The position numbers and the translations under genes were made by a program. Positions 51,601 to 61,889 of a stretch of 64,000 nt of DNA are shown piece by piece. Within the stretch, counting starts at the first letter, position 1. Each line of letters starts with the position of its first letter. Source of the stretch: Antedon mediterranea (taxonomy: Eukaryota > Echinodermata > Crinoidea > Comatulida > Antedonidae). The notes under the pieces were generated by a model that saw only the letters and a list, made by a program, of their open reading frames with translations, was not told the DNA's origin and searched no databases. The DNA lies in the NCBI RefSeq assembly GCF_964355755.1, contig NC_092671.1, forward strand, positions 34,365,304-34,429,303. The letters run 5' to 3'.

Positions 51601-54600
51601 TATGGGCGTTTAGTTTATACGATAGTGAAAGACATTCCGTTTCGAAAATGCTGTATTTATTTATTCTTTACATTAAACAGCACTTGGTGCATCTTCACAA
51701 ATGACGCATGATACTCAAGAAGATGTTACTGAACTGGTTGTAGACATGCTTGAAGAAAAGAGAAGATCTGCAGAAAAAAACGTGTTGAAAGAGAGTAAAG
51801 ATTTACAGGAGACAATTGATGATCTGACTCTGAGCATTTGGGATTTTGCTGGACAAGATCTTTATTACATTACTCATCAGGTACTATAGTAATAGACCAT
51901 TTTAATATGTGTTCTTCACATTATTAGACATAATTTTAGATCTAGTTGACAAGAGATAACCATTCTTATATTACAATACAGAACTAAAAAACAAACAATA
52001 TAAATGTAAAGGTTGATATCTATACTATCGTGTATATAACTTATAATATGTAAACAATAATAAGTATTGTCTGGTCTGGCAATTTAAACATAACAGAATA
52101 TAAAAACTAAAGGTCGTCGTATACTATGGCTGATTAGCCTAAAGTCGATAATTGACTCAACTTTTTTTTAAATGACACAAATTTATAAAAAATATATCAT
52201 TAATTTTTTATTTATATTCACAGTTAATTACAATTTTGGTCGGTCGACAAATTCTACTTTTTTAATCAATATCAATATAAATTTTGAAATTATATAACTA
52301 TATTGGCAGAAAAATCAGATATATCAATTAAACAGAAATAAGAGAATTAAATTTAAAATGGTATGGGTTTTTTTTAATTTGATTGTTTATATGTTTATAA
52401 TCAAAATAATATGATATGCCTCAGATTATGTGTAATTAATATATTTATTCATTTTATAATTTCTTGGTTTTGATAGATGTTTCTGGTATCTCGTGCTATT
52501 TACATCATCTGTTTCAACCTCTGTCATGACCTCAATGCACCATCAAGAGTAAATGTATTTCACAGAGATTATGGAAAAGTAAGTAAGATAATCTAAACAA
52601 TAATTTGAATAATGATTTGATTTTTATAAATTCATTTTTAGTTGTCTATTTAGTTTTTGGGAGTAATCTGTGCCACGATGGTAATGTTGAGTTCAACTAT
52701 GCCTTTCACGACATCTTCAGCACACACAACATATTTAAATTAATCTATGCAAACAAAAACTTAACTGAAAGTTACATATTTGACCTAGATTACATTTTCA
52801 ACAACTTAATTTAATTTAATTATATGTAGTGATATTAATTAGTTTATCGAGTTGTAATTAACATACCGTAAGTACCATACCGTAACATATATTTACTGTA
52901 TCTAAGGAAGACATGTATTATATTATTTTTATGAATTAGTTTAAACCATAGACAAGTGTATTATTTGTTATTCTAATATTTTTGTGTATTTTTTAAACTT
53001 GTTTAGATTTCAGATGCCGACCACTACATGACTAACTTGGACCGTGTAGTTTTCTGGTCACATTCAATCTACTCACATAATACCACTGCCAGTACCACAA
53101 CAAATGCAGTGTTAAACCAGAAACAGTGTTCACCACCTATATTCATTGTGGGCACTCACAGAGAAAGTCTTCCTGGCAACAAGGAAGAGAGACATGCTAT
53201 AGTGAGTATGATTTATCAATTTAATACCCAGTCAAAGAAATATTTTTTTAATATGTATTACTATCAAATTATATAGTTATTTTTTTTTAAAGTAGACATT
53301 CATATTATTTTTTGTAGACTGAAGAAAGGTTTTCAGTAATAAGGAAAGCATTTAAGGGAAAACCATATGAACGCCACTTTGTGTTCAAGTACTATGCCAT
53401 TGATAACAGTGTCAGGTCACCATTGGATAAGTCTATTGTTGAGCTTAGAGATCACATCACAGAGGTAGCTAAGAATGAACCGTATATGGGCGAGAAGATG
53501 CCATTGAAGTGGTTACATTTCTTGCATGAAATTGAAAAATTACGTGCACAGAATGAACACTCAGTTACCTTCAAACAGGCATGTATACTACCTCTGTATA
53601 TCATATCATTCAAATGAAAGATGCATTAACATGTAGAAGAGGAACAACACATTTGGAATTTTCGATTATAAATACAAAATGCTTTTTTCATCAAAACAAA
53701 CATTAAATAAAAGAATGGTAAATTCAGCACAAAATATATGTCAATTACAGTATATGTGAGTTACATATATTATGTATGCCGCATACATTAATACAAAATC
53801 AAAGTCAGAATAGAGAAAGAAAAGACCTACAGTAGGTATACCATTTAGGATTGTTGCCAACAATAAAACAATTTAGCTTTTTCAGTTCATTTAATATAAC
53901 TATTGTAAAGCTTTTTTGTGTCCAGGTGTGATTATTTTTGTATTTTTCTTTCATTTTTCTACTTATTGTTCATATTTATATATTACTTATCAATTTTTTT
54001 TATCTTATACTTTTGTTTCTGTAGGCACCAATTCTCATAATTTGTGTTATGATTTGTTTGTATTTCATTCTATTGACCCTTTTTTCAAATGTCAGGTAAC
54101 CAAACTAGCTTCCAAGTGTCATATCACTAAACAGGATCAATTGTTTGCTATGTTGCATTTTCATCATGACCTTGGAAACATTGTTTACTACGGAGAACGA
54201 GACACACCAGATTGCGCCCTCAATGACATTATCATTATAATACCGCAATGGTTGATTTTCATTTTCAAACTAGTTATCACAGTTAAAGATCCTTCAAAAC
54301 AAGTATGAAATTTAGTTCAATTTTTTTTTTTCTGTGTTTCAAGTACAGATATTGGTGTGTTGTTTCAGTGCAACATGCATTTGATCATATGTTTTTAGCG
54401 TGGTAGTATTTCATTAGTTAACAATTAAAAATAACTATTTCAAACTAATTGTCAGCATTTTTTGCAGTTAATAGATATATATTTACAGACCATGCCTATT
54501 GATTTAAAAAAAAAATTGTATTTATATTTTATCAATATCTTGTTATCTTTATTTTCAATATGGTTCAAAATATTAAATAGGACGACCACTGTTATTTTAC

Positions 54601-57523
54601 CAAGTATTTCCCTCAGAAACTGAGCACTTAAGTGTATTTTTTTAGTATGCAGAGCTTAGAAGCTCTTGGAGAAAACTTGACGAAGAGGGTCTCCTGGAAG
54701 AAAGATTACTTAGACGTATATGGGAAGAATTTCTTGAGATATTCGAAGCATTGTTAGAGCTGATGCAGAAATTTGACTTACTATGTGTCAAGACTCCATC
54801 TACTCAGGTAAAGACAGGTTGATAGCAGTTAGTATCAAATTGTTTTTTCCGGTTGTTTCTGTATCAATTTACATAATTGTTTGAAATCGCCCAACCAGTA
54901 TCTGTGCAATATTGTAAACCTTTCGTTAGTCTCCTCATAGTTAATTTTAACAACAATTAATTTTATTATTTGAAATTGTTACAAAAGATAACAAGTATTG
55001 AAGGCAATCGTCTCTTTTATGTGCCATCACTGCTGAAGAAGGATGAAGGTGACGAAATGGTATCACTTGATAAACTGACAAAGTCAAAGAATACTGCGGT
55101 ATTTTACGTTGACTTTGATGGTTTCCTACCTGAAGGACTGTACTATCGACTCGTAGTGAGAATCGTGCATTGGTCACAACAGAGGTCACATGATGAGAGA
55201 TATGATCCTAGACTCTTTTACCAGCAGGTGAAGGTATACATTGATCTAAATCATGATGCAATCATCAGGATCCTACCTGAAAGAAGATCTTGTATTCAGG
55301 TAGGCTAGGAGTGTTTGCAGCCAGTGTATTACAAGTATGCCCTTAAAATCCTAAAGGTCAAATTTTCCATACTTAGTCCAAGAATTATCTTTCCATAATC
55401 ATGACATTTGTTTGATAAAACAACTTTCATTCTGAGGCACAAGTTCTCATATAAGTTAAAGTGTTAAACATGAAAAAAGAAAATTAATAAAACAGACTTT
55501 AAATACCTCTTGTTTTAATCAAGTTAATCACTTTCATAGAAATTAAAAAACACCAGAAAATTAATGTTTCAGTTATAAAAAGATACATTAAACGGTTAAA
55601 TCAAACCAAAAACCCACTGTCTGGCAGCCAATTTGACTATTTGTTGTTTTAAACTACAGTTAAAATAATTTGTTTTAGGGCCAATTTTTTGACAAAATGA
55701 AAAAATATTACATGTCATTAAAATGGCTTATTCAACAACAAAAATTAAACACAATTTTCAGGGAACAATTTTTTATTATTATTATTATTTATTTATTTTT
55801 AATTTAAATTGTTAAACAAATCCTGAATATAAAATTGTTATTACAATCAAGTAAATTTGTTTTTATTCTATTACACTGTAGGTGGTTATTTACAGACTTA
55901 AAGTTGATGATGATAAAGAGCTTGAACCATCACCGCGTGTATGCAAAGAGGTGAGTGATGAATGTTGTATTCCAACTTCTTCAATATGGTGAGAGAGTAT
56001 CTATATATAAATTATGGTTAATTCTGACATTGGCGAGCACAGTGGAAAAGCTTCGGGACAAATCTCCGCCTTGGTCCTTGGATACCCACCTTATCTATCT
56101 CAGATGTACCGCAAAACGTAGATTTGATAACATTAGTTTTCACTAATACGATATTGTCCATTTCTATCTTAGGAAGATATTATAAAGAGTTTTATAACAA
56201 ACTTTATTATTTCATCGGTAGATTTTTAACTTTACGCGCGGTAGAAGTCATTTCCTGGTTTACGGTAAGGTGTAAACCTCGGTTTAATACCTTTAGTAGA
56301 GCCTCTTTATTTGATTTAGGTATCATTAACACATGGAACTCATTACCCTTTCACATTGTTTCAAGCCCAACACTTAACACTTTCAAGCAAAAATATGACA
56401 CACACATAAACAGTAGGAGAGGAGGCAGCCTCTACGAGTAAATACAGTTTGACATTATCCCGAAAGAAACTTTCCAGATTAAACGCATATTGGTCTTGTG
56501 ACGCATTATTGATAAATTAAATGTATCCTGATGTTATGGCTAGGTTATACAAAAAAATGCATGCTGTAACAGGCACAGCAGATCTCAAGCCATGTTTAAG
56601 TACATAACTAGAATTGAGTAAAATGAATTAAGTAGTGACCAAAAATGTGCTTCTGATTATAGATGATACAGCTCCTCAAGAAAAACTTAAAGGACATCTG
56701 CCAAAAATGGATGAAACATGTTGCTTTTAACTTATGTGTTCTATCCACCGATCGTTTGGAGAAGGTCCTCTTGCACAAACTTGATGACTGCCTAAAGTCA
56801 ACTGGATGTCGACATCATGATCGAATGGATAATTCCAAAATTAGGCGTTTGTTTGGAGAGGAAATTTCAGGTACTGCTTAAAATCACTCTTAAAACAAAA
56901 ATATTTTAAATACCTGTAGGGCAAAACGCCATCCGGAAAATATCCATGACTTTCTATTACATGTCGAGGCTAAATACAGAATTAAACGTCCAAGTTAAAG
57001 TATAGTATCTTTTTTTCAAAACGTTTGAGCAGCAATCTTTTAAACTTGTCACCGTTAAACAATTATCATGGGGCTGCAGTTATACATTATGTCAAGGGTT
57101 AAAACAATCTAATCAAATAGAATAAAAAGCTTGGTTTTATAACAGCAACAATTTCTTTTAGTCTGCCAAGTCACTGATGCTCAAGGAACCTCAAATGTTC
57201 CAGGATTTCTGCGAAATCTCATTGGTGTCTATAAAGATATCTTTTCACCTATCCTGCCATTTGAAATCATGACAGAGGTTTGTGTTCTCCTTGATCCTCC
57301 ACAACCACGTGCTAATGACTGGCGTAGTGTAGCATGTAAGGTTGGCTATGATCATTATATCAACTACTTGATGGTCATGATGAAAAGTCCGACTATGGCT
57401 GTAATGCATGGATGTTATGAGAAAGGTTGGTCATTGGAAGACTTCGAAAAGTGTATGATTGACATACAACGTCATGATGTTGCAAGTTTGATCAATAAAT
57501 ATCTTTCTACTAAAGAGGAATGA
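39601..57523 (+). CDS. DED-DED-Roc-COR-Death ROCO protein, copy 2 (complete)
   Basis: Exons: 39601-39638, six microexons 40937-43721, 44134-44657, 44920-44943, 45232-45388, 46076-46176, 47021-47112, 47228-47333, 47799-47899, 49092-49106 plus 50670-50694 (split exon), 51681-51880, 52477-52578, 53007-53201, 53318-53578, 54096-54302, 54646-54807, 54988-55299, 55882-55950, 56663-56870 and 57162-57523. The sum is 3393 nt (1130 aa), in frame throughout. Charged leader (1-57), two DED-like bundles (about 65-230), P-loop GQERVGKT (about 275), TDGIE switch-I motif, DFAGQ (about 493), VGTHRE (about 588), COR, and Death domain (about 1040-1130). Copy 1 and copy 3 are its neighbours in the same orientation. 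The intron at 53579 has a GC donor. The start ATG (MASNVYTEKKKG) is supported by phase fit and by likeness to the copy 3 leader. Confidence 0.8.
40500..40741 (-). repeat. Interspersed repeat, inverted relative to 55995-56270
   Basis: The reverse complement matches the intron at about 55995-56185 (for example GGGACAAATCTCCGCCTTGG and ATCTATCTCAGATGTACCGC) and, more weakly, beyond. Both copies sit in introns of the same gene. Confidence 0.75.
40937..43721 (+). CDS. Array of six phase-2 microexons (18-30 nt)
   Basis: Exons 40937-40966 (30 nt), 41818-41838 (21), 42226-42246 (21), 43011-43028 (18), 43516-43536 (21) and 43701-43721 (21) each lie between a pyrimidine-rich (T)NNAG acceptor and a GTAAGT donor. 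All are multiples of three and start and end in the same phase, so any subset can be skipped. Joined, they encode EILTDETEL, DKWNRQL, EEQRRKR, EEVRQE, KKWERLR and EETSRLL, leading into KVKFWSVTDE of the DED exon. The 7-residue modules place hydrophobic residues at positions 3 and 6/7, as in a coiled-coil heptad. Copy 3 has a matching series. Confidence 0.8.
42500..42960 (-). mobile_element. LINE 3' end in the microexon intron
   Basis: The minus strand reads RTHIWNVTYYIKQSPTLSLF and then KQRLKQHYINKNI before a stop, resembling a LINE RT C-terminus. An AT-rich tail runs towards 42510. Confidence 0.55.
43066..43250 (+). repeat. Duplicate of the third microexon and its flanks
   Basis: About 185 bp matching 42121-42300, including AGCTTACTATTAAATCTTAA, the acceptor TTTTACAG, the exon bases AGAACAGAGAAGAAAG and downstream ACATACTATTGCTAATGG. 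Confidence 0.9.
43176..43196 (+). pseudogene. Dead microexon: intact acceptor, lost donor
   Basis: The duplicated 21-nt exon keeps its acceptor, but the donor GTAAGT of the parent (42247) reads GAAAGA here, so no GT follows. It is probably silent. Confidence 0.75.
44134..44657 (+). CDS. Copy 2 exon encoding two DED-like domains
   Basis: A 524-nt exon. The first bundle (DFQMLKIALYDIINNKKELK, then SANSLFRLLHSEGYVE and LLFELFELTGLQRLSQIL) and the second (YRRMLVKLGKSLNTQQVEIL, then AKLCN, LTAFEALLKDKQDLNHVL) follow the helix pattern of death effector domains, including the F-L-L core of helices 1-2 and the LL...L of helices 5-6. DEDs mediate homotypic assembly with caspase-8/FADD-type proteins. 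Sequence identity to named families is low, so CARD or a generic death fold is the alternative. Confidence 0.65.
45232..45388 (+). CDS. Copy 2 exon with Roc P-loop
   Basis: Encodes VPLEVLARGQEANDAFLDAI, then YQTRLMLVGQERVGKTSLTKALTGQP. GQERVGKTS is a GxxxxGKS/T Walker A/G1 motif with the preceding hydrophobic strand RLMLVG. Confidence 0.9.
46076..46176 (+). CDS. Copy 2 exon with Roc switch I (TDGIE)
   Basis: Encodes FDATEEVTDGIEASLSCTIS and onward. The TDGIE stretch corresponds to the T-x-G-I switch-I segment of ROCO GTPases. Phase 2 in, phase 1 out, compatible with neighbours. Confidence 0.8.
47919..48632 (+). repeat. Hairpin-headed TAGTCGCG family, copy C
   Basis: Head TAGTCGCGTGCAACGCGACT followed by CTACAGCTCAATATGTCGG and a GGTCGGTTGGTCGG tract. 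A second GGTCGG cluster is near 48552, and the end is TGGCCTTGTTT. It lies in the copy 2 intron after exon 47799-47899. This is the longest single copy, about 714 bp. Confidence 0.75.
49107..50669 (+). mobile_element. Repeat insertion that split a copy 2 exon
   Basis: In copy 1 the exon 2899-2944 is continuous. In copy 2 its first 15 nt (AAATCAAGAGAAATT) end at 49106 and similarity resumes at about 50661 (ATATAGAAGAA...GATAAATTTG|GTAAGG). The intervening 1.56 kb begins GTAAGAACTAGATGGCACGC and contains a tandem 280-bp duplication (49694-49950 and 49955-50220). A shorter, internally deleted copy of the same element lies at 50828-51525. Confidence 0.75.
50828..51525 (+). mobile_element. Second, deleted copy of the exon-splitting element
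   Basis: Starts with three tandem units of AGATGGTACACGAGAGAAGC, then matches 49360-49690 and 50445-50655 of the first copy, including ATCAGGTGGTTAAAATCAGT. It lacks the middle kilobase. Confidence 0.8.
51681..51880 (+). CDS. Copy 2 exon with Roc G3 (DFAGQ)
   Basis: Encodes DVTELVVDMLEEKRR, then LQETIDDLTLSIWDFAGQDL and YYITHQ. The last 110 nt are nearly identical to copy 1 exon 3210-3430, the best-conserved stretch of the two genes. Confidence 0.9.
55955..56465 (+). mobile_element. LINE ORF2 C-terminal fragment in copy 2 intron
   Basis: The frame ending at TAA 56439-56441 reads RASLFDLGIINTWNSLPFHI, then VSSPTLNTFKQKYDTH. This is the conserved end of LINE RT ORFs. The sequence upstream (55995-56185) is the repeat found inverted at 40560-40741. 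Confidence 0.75.
57162..57523 (+). CDS. Copy 2 terminal exon, Death domain
   Basis: Encodes VPGFLRNLIGVYKDIFSPIL, then EVCVLLDPPQPRANDWRSVA, GYDHYINYL and DVASLINKYLSTKEE before TGA 57521-57523. Same DEATH fold as copy 1. Substitutions are mostly at surface-type positions. Confidence 0.85.
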
Positions 57524-59880
57524 ACATGCATAACAAACCAGAATGCTCTTTGTCGATATGATTTTTCAGACTAATTTTATATTTTAGAACAATTACAGTA
57601 TTGGTAAGAAGTCAGAGTTTATGTCATAAAGTGAAAATACATAATGACATGAAGAAGATATTAATAAGATAACTAAAAATAATAACAAATAGCAACAACC
57701 TAAACACATGTTATCATTAGCATGATCATGTGATATATTTTCATTAAATTTGTTTAGACTTTTGGGGCCCACATGAAAATGAGGAACCAGTTTTTTTTCA
57801 TAATTGTTTTTATTATCTACACTATGTGGTTAGCTGTGTTGGTTTAGTTTAAAATGATATTATAATTATGTCATTTTCATATTTGTATTTGAAAACTGAA
57901 ATTGAAATTGGTATAAACAAGTAACAGTAATTACTTTATCGGTGTTTCGACATTATTTTATATGTGACATAACATAACCATTTATTATGTTGAGGTTTTA
58001 GTGTTTTGTAACAAATAGGCATTTATTCCATGACATACTGTACGTACTGTTTAATTGTTTTGGACTTTTAAATTAATTGCACTTTTCTCCTAAACTTCAC
58101 ATATGGTTTTTTGTACCTCAGAAATTATTTTTCTGTGTATATTGTGTAGCAAGATGCAAGAGAATTTACATATTATTTTATCGTATTTCTAGTACTAATC
58201 AAAAGTTTAATTAAATAGTATAGTAGTATAATAATCAATGTATCCTCAAAACTCTTTACAAAGTGTATTTATTTACATTTGAACAATGCATATTATAGTA
58301 TTTCTTCATCTGCAATGATGCCACATATTTGGTGGGTTTTTTTTTATGAATGTTTGTAGTTAAGTTGCACAACATTTTAGTCTTTCATTTACGTATTTAT
58401 CGTTTTTAAAAAATCCATTAATGTATGATATAATTGGTAGAAAAATATTACCCATGAAACTGATGTCATTTTGTTGTAGAGAGTCTGACGGATTCGAGTC
58501 TGACCTGCTTCCCGTTTTAAGATATTAATGACACCAACATCCAGAAGTTAACAAGTTTCCTTTAATTTCTTGATATTAACCATTTATCATCAATTATTAA
58601 CATAACATTAACATATGTTTTCTACTAATCCAGTATGTCTAATGTCCAGTAAGTATTCATTCAATAGGCATTCACCATTTTTTAAGTTGGATCCTTTTTT
58701 TCTCTTAATTTTTTATAATATTCTATATAGGCCTAACAGTTTTATTTTTTATTATAACATAAATGTTTAATATATCCTTTATGTTATGCTTGAATTCAGT
58801 TTACAAAGTACTATCCAAGGGTGTAGGCTAATGAGATAGGGGCACTAGTTTAAAAAAAGATTGAATAATATATGAGGGGGTATCTGAAAATAATATATGT
58901 ATTGGTCACAAAGAATATAAGATAATAAATAGAATTGAAGAAGTAGTACCTGATTGAAACTTGTAATAAACAAATAATTAAAGTTATTGTTTGTTTTTTT
59001 TATTATTTGTTGTCGTATCTACCTCGTCCCTATTATCACACTATGTTCTCATACCGACAAGGAACCCTTATTAATAAGTCGTCAGTAAAATTGTGTAGGT
59101 CTAGTTTTGTTATTTTATTGACATGATTTTAAAAAGTCTTTAATTTTTCACTTTTTGTAAAGTGGATTGCCTGATAACAAATCTGATAAAACACAATGAC
59201 ACAAGAGTCTTTTTGAAAAATAAATATTTGAGTGTATGGCGTGGGCAGATACTAAAAAACATTCATATTCAATGATAAAAGGAATAAGAAAATTGCTTTT
59301 ACAGGGAACTATCACTTGAATATAATGGGTTTCACGGTCTGTAGCTAACGCAGTATACGCCCATTTGTTTTATTATCAAACATCTATTGACAATTTCTTG
59401 TTAAAAATGTGTAAATCTCCTTGTAATAGTCTATAATTATACTAATTCATCGATCTAAGCTCCTAAAAGCACCCCTGTTGGCATACCATACCGGTACTGA
59501 AATGTATAAATGGACTCATTCATATTGATGAATAATAAACATTTTCCTAAAATATAAGTTTGAAAAAAGAGATTCGTGATTTTAATATTTAATAAAGTCA
59601 TTAATATAAAACCCCTATGCATGGACTGTACCATTTTTCGGAACATAGTTTTATAACATACTCTACCAAGTTTAACCTATAAATGGAACCCATATGGATT
59701 TGCCAAGGGTAACTTCTGAATTCTCTATGAGCTGTACATTCCGTTTATTGGAGATACATGGATACCTGATTGAAATTGCTCAAATATTTCTGAAAGACAT
59801 TGTACTGTATAGTAATAGTATTATTCCCCTTCCACACCTCTTTGAATTAAATCCGCCCTGATAGGCTCTTATGTACAGGA
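57524..59880. other. 3' flank of copy 2, intergenic
   Basis: No gene seen. Patches at 58280-58640 correspond to the flank of copy 1 at 11620-11950. The rest is AT-rich. Confidence 0.5.
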
Positions 59881-59884
59881 TTTC

Positions 59885-60440
59885 AAAGCAATAATCACAC
59901 TTATATTTTTCAAACAGTATAATCTATTATATTGAATAAAAATATCTATTATAAACAATTTGCCGTTCGTATGCCATGTCGTTATTTAGATGAGAAAAAC
60001 AGGTCAAAGGTTAAAATTACAGAAAAATAGGTGTTTCAGTCACTTTTTGAAAACAATGTTGCATTATGGCAAGTATAAACATATATATTGTGAACAATTT
60101 GACACCAAAATTGGCTCCTTACGACAAATATTTATTAATTTATGTTTTTATAACCTTATTCAATTATGTCAAAGGTTAATAACCACACTTCCGGTCATTT
60201 TCAAGCAATATCATCTGTTACACTGAATATAAATGTATATCTTGGGAACAATTTGCTCCTATTTTTAATTCTCTCCGACCTGCCGTTACTTAGATACAGC
60301 AAAAAGAGGTCAAAGGTCAAAATTGCTAACAATGGGGTTTCCGGTCAATTTTACAAAGAAAGTTCTGTTAGAGCTAATATAAACATATACATTGTGAACA
60401 ATTTGACACCAAAATTATCTCACTACGTCTAGAATTTCCA
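59885..60440 (+). repeat. Three diverged tandem units of about 170 bp
   Basis: Units share AGGTCAAAGGT, ATATAAACATATA and GTGAACAATTTGACACCAAA near 60000-60110, 60170-60260 and 60308-60420. The open frames across them are not supported as genes. Confidence 0.65.
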
Positions 60441-60829
60441 GAGATATAGCATGTTTTTATATTGGTCAATTTTGAACTTTGACCCTTATATCTCGAAAAC
60501 GCTTCCTATCCTGATCGATTACCTTCCATATTCGTAATCTACAGAAAATTCTGGTCTAGAAAAGTTGGATGGCAATTTGTCCCCTTTCGGGTGGTGATAT
60601 CCCCACCTCCTGCCACTGGTATCTTCAGCTTTAGCTTGCATCATTTAATATACCATTTTTCTGTCCAAAAAAATCTTTACGTTGTGGTGCGATGTTGCGT
60701 GTGTTTTAAAGAGAATTCCCAGGCTTGATCAGTATTGTTTAGTGTACATTTGCCACCTGCGTTATATCTAAATTAAGCCTTCTTTTCTCCCTAATATACA
60801 TTATAAATAGACTGATATTACGGGAATAA

Positions 60830-60935
60830 TATATATACTTTGTATATATACTTAATAAATATATATATATAATATATATACTTAATATATATACTTTATA
60901 TATATATATATATATATATATACTTTATAATATTT
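60830..60935. repeat. TA microsatellite
   Basis: Compound TATATA/ACTTTATATA simple repeat of about 100 bp. Confidence 0.9.
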
Positions 60936-61889
60936 CCGGGAAGTCCCCCACACCGTTTTCGAAACCAATAGAGTATTTCTGACTGACAATGGTCTGAATA
61001 AAATAAAGAAAGATAGTTCTGTCACCTTGCCAATACATATGAACCATGAAACCATTGATAACTATCTATATTATGGTCTGTGGGCTCATAAAATGCTGCT
61101 GCTATTCATTGGTTTTGCTCATTGCACGTTATTCATCTAGCTTAGAAAGATATATATATACAAATTGCTTGATTTCAGTATAAATATCTTATGGCGTTTT
61201 CCTTATAAATAAAATAACCGGTAAGTAGATTTGAAATTTTAATATTTACATTTTTGATTATGATCATCATTGTTTAGAACGTCTCTAAAGACGATTATTT
61301 TGCTTCAATGTACTTCAAATTGTAGACAAAAATTGATTGTTAGACATACAATACTCTACATACATGATTACAGTTGACTTTATATTTTTATTTATATACT
61401 CATGATATAACAAGTCTATTGCAAAATAATTATTTGGTAAAACTTACTTCATCGAGATAACCATTAGGAGACTACATTGAAATAATTAATTTATAATTTT
61501 TTTTTTTTAATTTTAAACGACTCTGTGTTATACATGCATCTTTTGACTTCATAAATCCCGCATTTCTTTTGTTTTTATTGATATTTTTTTAGTTTTCATA
61601 TGTATATTTTTCAATATTGATGTTTTTTATACTATGTTCATGTTGAGATGCCAAATAAAATGAAATGAAAAAAAAACCAAGACACATGGTGGTATCATAA
61701 TTATTTCTAAAAAATGCTTTCTCTCTAACTATAATGTTACACATATAGGCTAGTTTGTCTGCCTACAAGTTTCTAATTCAGAAACAACATTTTAAATTTT
61801 AAAGGTTGAACATTTTAAAAGAAGATAGATGTACCAACAAATATATTTTCAATTAATTAGGCATATTAAATTGAAGTACTGTACTTGTA

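Noticed and set aside
54947-55189. Minus-strand open frames opposite the COR exon (also 6113-6310)
   Set aside because: They are shadows of the well-conserved plus-strand exons 54988-55299 and 6121-6432.
60166-60432. Small genes in the 59.9-60.4 kb region
   Set aside because: The frames lie in diverged tandem repeat units and have no domain or splice support.
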